NCBI GenBank assembly: GCA_028687585.1
Contig: JAQTZV010000009.1
Span: 62,001-126,000, forward strand
Direction of reading: 5' to 3'
Length of the DNA: 64,000 nucleotides
From: Desulfuromonadaceae bacterium
Lineage (GTDB): Bacteria > Desulfobacterota > Desulfuromonadia > Geobacterales > Pseudopelobacteraceae
The translations under genes were made by a program, and so were the position numbers. Positions within the stretch are counted from its first letter, which is position 1. Each line of letters opens with the position of its first letter. The notes beneath the pieces are model-generated. The model saw only the letters and a program-made list of their open reading frames with translations. It was not told the origin of the DNA and did no database searches. Shown here in pieces: positions 59,700 to 64,000 of the stretch.

Positions 59700-62600
59700 A
59701 TGACAGCTCCGAGCGGCACAGATTCCTACTTCCTCTACGATATCCCTATTTCTAACTTCCATTGGCGGTCTCTTGATCTGGGCTCGCTTTCTGACGGCAT
59801 TACTGCGCGAGGTATCCCCCGGATACAGTTTTTTCGGCAACTGGCTTTTAAACTTAACAACGGCCGTCCTCCCGGCTCCTCAATTGTCCATGCCGCTGAA
59901 ATAAACCTGTATGCATCTCTCCAGAAGGCATTCCGCTATCTTATTGACGGCGTTGCTCATGCTCCTGAGACGTCCCTTCTGATCAATACGCTAAAGATGG
60001 GAGGCTTTAGCCCATCCGGTAAGGGGTTACAGACAACGGCACAGCGTTTTGTCGAGCTGTTTCCACCTGCCCCGATTCTCCAGGGGAAAGCCGAACCTGC
60101 CCGCTGGCTGGCTGACAGTCTGAGTAGTCCCGTGCGCACACATCAGCTGCTGCGGGAAATGCTGCTGTTGCGATTGGCCGCAGTAAATCCGGCTATCGAC
60201 AGTTTCCGGGAGCTGGTTGACGACCGGTCTCTGGTTGCCTCATCTCACTACTCGACAATCATTCAGATATTTGATCAATTCCTGAAAGATGGGCCGATAC
60301 TTGCCGAAAAAGGGTGTACCCTTATTGAGGCTCTAATGGCGGCAATCAATGCCTCACCCGATTCGTTGGCCGGTCAGGTCTCCTACCTCCGCGAACAGTG
60401 GCGTGGTATTATGCCATCGGAGCTGCTTCATGACGTGGAAATTGCGCTTGATATTCTGCAGGAGGAACAGCGTGAACGCGGTGGTGGCGGCGGTGACCCG
60501 GGACAGGCTCACGTGCTCGAATTCCGTCGTGCCGGGCATACTTCCGGCGATCTGTCTCCTCCGGGAACAAGTGCCGTTTTTCACGGTTTCGATTATCCTG
60601 CGTATGAAGCATTTTCCTCCGATGCCGACTGGATGTCTCACGTCGTCCTGATGGCCAAGATGGTCTATGTCTGGCTTGATCAGCTCAGTCGTTCCTACGG
60701 CTATGCCATTACCAAACTCGATCAGGTTCCTGATGCCGAACTTGATCGGCTGGCAACGCGGGGCTTTTCCGGACTCTGGCTGATCGGGCTCTGGGAACGC
60801 TCTCCGGCGTCGCAGCGGATAAAACAGATCTGCGGTAATCCGGATGCGATTGCCTCGGCCTATTCGCTCTACGACTACGAAGTGGCTGCCGATCTTGGCG
60901 GCTGGGATGCGCTGGCAAACCTACGGGAACGTGCCGGTCGCCGTGGTATCCGCCTGGCCAGCGATATGGTGCCGAATCACACCGGCATCTATTCCCGCTG
61001 GGTGATTCAGCACCCGGACTGGTTCGTCCAGACCGACTACCCCCCCTTTCCTACCTACCAATTCACCGGAGAAGATCTTTCCTCCGACGGCAATGTCTGT
61101 CTGCAGGTTGAGGACGGCTACTGGAACAAGCGTGACGCCGCCGTAGTATTCAAACATTATGACAGGAACAGCGGCAGGACGCGCTACATCTACCACGGCA
61201 ACGACGGCACCAGTATTCCGTGGAACGACACTGCACAGCTCAATTATCTGATTCCGGAACTCCGGGAAGCGGTCATCAGGACCATTCTGCATGTTGCCCG
61301 TAATTTTCCGATAATTCGTTTCGACGCTGCCATGACGTTGGCCAAAAAGCATTATCAGCGTCTCTGGTTTCCCCTGCGCGGCCTGGGGGGCGGCATCCCC
61401 TCACGCGCTGAACATGGCATGAGCAAGGAAGAGTTTGATACCGTCTTTCCGGTCGAATTCTGGCGTGATGTCGTGGACCGCGTGGCAATCGAGTCGCCCG
61501 GTACACTGTTGCTGGCAGAGGCGTTCTGGATGATGGAGGGGTATTTTGTCAGGACACTCGGCATGCACCGCGTGTACAACAGCGCCTTTATGAACATGCT
61601 CATGACCGAGGAAAACGCCAAGTACCGCACGACCATCAAGAACGTCCTGGAATTTAACCACGAAATTCTCAAGCGTTTTGTTAATTTCATGAACAACCCG
61701 GATGAAAAGACCGCCGTCGCCCAGTTTGGTTCACAGGGCAAATATTTCGGCGCCTGTGTACTCTTGTCTACCATGCCCGGTTTACCGATGTTCGGCCATG
61801 GTCAAATCGAAGGATTCCACGAAAAATACGGCATGGAGTATAAACGCGCCTATTGGGACGAGCAGATTGACGACGGCCTGGTACGTGGCCATGAAATGTG
61901 GATATTTCCGCTGCTGCGCCGTCGCTGGCTCTTCTCGGGATCAGAGAACTTTGTCCTGTATGACTTTTACGTCGGCGGCAGCGTTGATGAGAACGTCTTT
62001 GCCTACTCCAACCGGGCCGGCGAGCATCGGGCACTGGTGCTCTATCACAACAGCCATTCGACAACTTCCGGCTGGATCAGGGACTCGGCTGCATTTCTGG
62101 TTGCGGGGGAAGGAGAAGGGGGGCGGCTCGACCGGACGACGCTCGCCGATGCACTGATGGCACCTGATGAAGACGATTGTTACCTCGCTTTCCGCGATCA
62201 GACTGAAGGGCTGGAGTACATCCGCTCAACACGAGAACTACGCGAACAGGGACTGTATGTCGAGCTCAAAGAGTACCAATTCCACGTGTTCCTGGATTTC
62301 AGGGAAATACGTGATGATGTGGAGGGCTCGTGGCAACAGCTTTACAGGAGTTTGAACGGTTCGGGTGTTGATTCGCTTGAGGAGGCACGAAAACAGCTGC
62401 AGTACGGAGAGTTAAATGCTGCGTTCCGGGCGGTTTTTGAGCTGCAGGCAATAGAGGAAATAACTGTCGCAACTGTTTCAGAGCTGCAACAGAGAGTTGA
62501 CCTGTTTTTGCAGGTAGCCACTGAAGACAAAGCATGTTCGACTGTCGGTAAAACCAAACGGAGAATTTCCCGGAAGAAAATCTCCGCTGTTGAGCATTAT

Positions 62601-63209
62601 GTCGGCTTCACCGGGCTAAGCGGTCACAAGACAACTGCGAGCGCCGCTCGCTCATTGCAGCTCAGGCTTACTGCCGGATTCTCTGGCAGATCGGTGGAAG
62701 CCCTGCTGCTGGCCTTGCTGATACTCCGCGATACCCCATTGGATCCAATCAGCTATGGACTTGACTACACGCTGCGGAGCTTTTTGCCGCGGGATGGCGA
62801 TTCTGACTTTGGCAGTCGCGCGATCATACTGCTCTCAGCACTGCTTGAATGGTGGCGCTCGAACAAACGGAACTCTGCGGACACCGCCCTGCAACAGATG
62901 CAGGCCCTGTTCGAGCTTGAAACGTGCCAGGTTTTTTTGCAGCATCATGAGAGCGACGGGATCGCGTGGTTTAACAAAGAACGTTTTGAAGAGCTGCATG
63001 AGTGGCTGGTGCTGCTGTTGCTGCTGGAGGATTGTAGCGCATCCGCATCTGCCAGAACCATAACGGCAAAGATGGGTGAAGCAGAACGGGCAATCAGTTC
63101 AGGCGTAACGCTTGCCCGGGACGTCGGCTATCGCAGCAGGCTTTTTGTTGACCTGCCTGAGAAGACTGGCGCGCAGCGGGCTCCGAAAAGTACAAAGCTG
63201 GCAAAATAA
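59700..63209 (+). CDS. Large GH13 (alpha-amylase superfamily) protein
   Basis: The 1169-residue protein contains a GH13 barrel in its middle with all four conserved regions: DMVPNH from residue 422, IIRFDAAM with nucleophile Asp542, LLAEAFW with acid/base Glu607, and NNPDE with Asp668 in the usual histidine-aspartate position. About 300 residues precede the barrel and 350 helical residues follow it; neither extension matches a domain recognised here. No signal peptide is seen, so it should act on intracellular glycogen or maltodextrin. It follows the TPR gene by 57 bases. The exact GH13 subfamily and product are not assigned. Confidence 0.8.
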   Translation: MTAPSGTDSYFLYDIPISNFHWRSLDLGSLSDGITARGIPRIQFFRQLAFKLNNGRPPGSSIVHAAEINLYASLQKAFRYLIDGVAHAPETSLLINTLKMGGFSPSGKGLQTTAQRFVELFPPAPILQGKAEPARWLADSLSSPVRTHQLLREMLLLRLAAVNPAIDSFRELVDDRSLVASSHYSTIIQIFDQFLKDGPILAEKGCTLIEALMAAINASPDSLAGQVSYLREQWRGIMPSELLHDVEIALDILQEEQRERGGGGGDPGQAHVLEFRRAGHTSGDLSPPGTSAVFHGFDYPAYEAFSSDADWMSHVVLMAKMVYVWLDQLSRSYGYAITKLDQVPDAELDRLATRGFSGLWLIGLWERSPASQRIKQICGNPDAIASAYSLYDYEVAADLGGWDALANLRERAGRRGIRLASDMVPNHTGIYSRWVIQHPDWFVQTDYPPFPTYQFTGEDLSSDGNVCLQVEDGYWNKRDAAVVFKHYDRNSGRTRYIYHGNDGTSIPWNDTAQLNYLIPELREAVIRTILHVARNFPIIRFDAAMTLAKKHYQRLWFPLRGLGGGIPSRAEHGMSKEEFDTVFPVEFWRDVVDRVAIESPGTLLLAEAFWMMEGYFVRTLGMHRVYNSAFMNMLMTEENAKYRTTIKNVLEFNHEILKRFVNFMNNPDEKTAVAQFGSQGKYFGACVLLSTMPGLPMFGHGQIEGFHEKYGMEYKRAYWDEQIDDGLVRGHEMWIFPLLRRRWLFSGSENFVLYDFYVGGSVDENVFAYSNRAGEHRALVLYHNSHSTTSGWIRDSAAFLVAGEGEGGRLDRTTLADALMAPDEDDCYLAFRDQTEGLEYIRSTRELREQGLYVELKEYQFHVFLDFREIRDDVEGSWQQLYRSLNGSGVDSLEEARKQLQYGELNAAFRAVFELQAIEEITVATVSELQQRVDLFLQVATEDKACSTVGKTKRRISRKKISAVEHYVGFTGLSGHKTTASAARSLQLRLTAGFSGRSVEALLLALLILRDTPLDPISYGLDYTLRSFLPRDGDSDFGSRAIILLSALLEWWRSNKRNSADTALQQMQALFELETCQVFLQHHESDGIAWFNKERFEELHEWLVLLLLLEDCSASASARTITAKMGEAERAISSGVTLARDVGYRSRLFVDLPEKTGAQRAPKSTKLAK

Positions 63210-63229
63210 TTCACAGATTCAAATACTCA

Positions 63230-63270
63230 GAAGACAGAAAGGCTGGCAATTTGCCGGCCTTTCTGTCTTC
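63230..63270. terminator. 19-bp hairpin after the GH13 gene
   Basis: Arms 63230-63248 and 63252-63270 pair over 19 positions with one G-T wobble around a three-base loop. It is 20 bases after the stop. It lacks a clean T-tract but contains TTTCTGTCTTC in the 3' arm. Confidence 0.6.
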
Positions 63271-63628
63271 CATGCTCGATATGATCTAGTAGATGAAAAT
63301 AGCGCCGTAATCACTTTAATCAAGAGGGTTTCCGATGGCTTAAGCTCACTGAATCTGTTATGAATGCTCATTCTGAAGGCACTCTTGTTAAATATGACGC
63401 GGTAATAGAATGGCGCAAACCGTTAACTCTACGTCATTGGATATAGCGGATATGACCTCAAAAAAAGCCCAATCAGTTATCGACAGGTGTAATTGCTGGC
63501 TATTAAATTGTAGTTTGTTTTGTTTTCGGCTGTTCCCTTCCACGGGATCATTTTTTATGCATCAAAATAAATAATTCCCTTTTTGGGAATATTGTGGTAA
63601 CAACTATGTTTACGGAAACCTCCTCCCT
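63271..63628. other. Intergenic region before higBA
   Basis: These 358 bases contain no gene that can be supported. A 28-codon frame from ATG 63360 ends at a TAG with no recognisable product. The region is AT-rich toward its right end, where the promoter of the toxin-antitoxin pair should lie. Confidence 0.4.
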
Positions 63629-63913
63629 ATGAATGTCATCAAGAGAAAAACTCTCATCGAGTATGGTCTTAAATTCGGTGACGCCAAAAGCCAGCTCGAT
63701 ACCTGGTATCATGAAGCTGATAAGGCCAGCTGGAGCGGCCCTCAAGATATAAAAGATCGCTATTCCAGCGCCAGTTTTCTTCCTAAAAGTATTGTCATCT
63801 TCAACATAAAGGGAAATCGATACCGGCTGGTTGTGAAGGTTGATTACCAATCACAATTCGTATTAATCAAGTGGTTCGGCACTCATGCCGACTACGACAA
63901 ACAGAAATTTTAG
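63629..63913 (+). CDS. higB: HigB-type mRNA interferase toxin
   Basis: The 94-residue protein matches the HigB toxin family of the RelE fold: MNVIKRKTLIEYGLKFGDA, TWYHEADKASWSGPQDIK, then SSASFLPKSIVIFNIKGNRYRLVVKVDY and the closing KWFGTHADYDK, which holds the usual catalytic residues. The toxin cleaves mRNA on the ribosome when free of antitoxin. As in other higBA loci the toxin gene comes first, with the antitoxin eight bases downstream. The ribosome site is poor. Confidence 0.9.
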   Translation: MNVIKRKTLIEYGLKFGDAKSQLDTWYHEADKASWSGPQDIKDRYSSASFLPKSIVIFNIKGNRYRLVVKVDYQSQFVLIKWFGTHADYDKQKF

Positions 63914-63920
63914 GTGCAAT

Positions 63921-64000
63921 TATGAAGCTCAAAGTCTTGAAAACAGAAGAAGAGTACGAAACGGCTCTTGCTGAGATCGAGAAACTGATGGACAGTTCAA
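63921..64000 (+). CDS. higA: HigA-type antitoxin, N-terminal part only
   Basis: The frame from ATG 63921 runs off the window end after 26 codons. The visible peptide, MKLKVLKTEEEYETALAEIE then KLMDSS, is the usual start of HigA antitoxins that carry a C-terminal XRE helix-turn-helix. It lies directly after higB and would neutralise the toxin and repress the pair. Confidence 0.8.

Noticed and set aside
63112-63363. 83-codon frame over the end of the GH13 gene and its terminator
   Set aside because: Runs through the hairpin at 63230-63270 and shows no motif.

Overview
The window reads as chromosomal DNA of a Geobacter-like member of the Desulfuromonadia (Geobacteraceae and relatives). The main pointers are a SfrA/SfrB-type NADPH:Fe(III) oxidoreductase pair, a lipoprotein c-type cytochrome beside aconitase, a flavodiiron protein of strict or facultative anaerobes, HD-GYP/HEAT/HDOD signalling proteins, a DUF116-fmt-def cluster and a large GH13 protein. 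These assignments rest on protein motifs recognised by eye; no database search was run.

Layout. Bases 1-17.3 kb hold the tail of an OvoA-type methyltransferase, a DUF2845 exported protein, an acyl-CoA synthetase and radA, a HEAT-repeat protein overlapping an HD-GYP protein (both share an N-terminal domain), a flavodiiron protein, a radical SAM protein translationally coupled to an overlooked 59-residue zinc-ribbon protein, sfrB-sfrA, and an M29-type aminopeptidase. Bases 17.3-20.6 kb carry a structured leader, a two-haem lipoprotein cytochrome and acnA. Bases 20.9-28.5 kb carry a four-gene stress-kinase module: prkA, yeaH (DUF444), spoVR and a second, divergent PrkA-like P-loop protein. About 115 bp of the 3' end of the next gene, an OmpR-type response regulator, is present as a decayed direct repeat on both sides of this module, so the module looks inserted between acnA and the regulator.

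Bases 28.7-38.2 kb hold the two-component system, an AT-rich patch with a glycosyltransferase and a small membrane protein, a JAMM-DinG helicase fusion, a split chromate transporter preceded by a 38-residue quinone oxidoreductase remnant, a TauE-like exporter and a GntR/FCD regulator. Bases 38.2-49.8 kb are a complete malonate utilisation unit: GntR regulator, a palindromic operator on a good promoter, TRAP transporter dctPQM, a universal stress protein, malonyl-CoA synthetase matB, and the biotin-independent malonate decarboxylase set mdcA-C-D-E-G-B-H, ending in a terminator. In the inferred scheme the TRAP system brings in malonate; MdcACDE decarboxylate it to acetate on an acyl carrier protein whose prosthetic group is made and attached by MdcB and MdcG and primed by MdcH; MatB offers a parallel route to malonyl-CoA.

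Bases 49.9-64.0 kb are housekeeping and signalling: mtnA, glnE, DUF116-fmt-def, a small unknown protein, an HDOD protein, a large TPR protein, a 1169-residue GH13 protein, and a HigBA toxin-antitoxin pair cut by the window end. No rRNA, tRNA, CRISPR array or complete insertion sequence was recognised.
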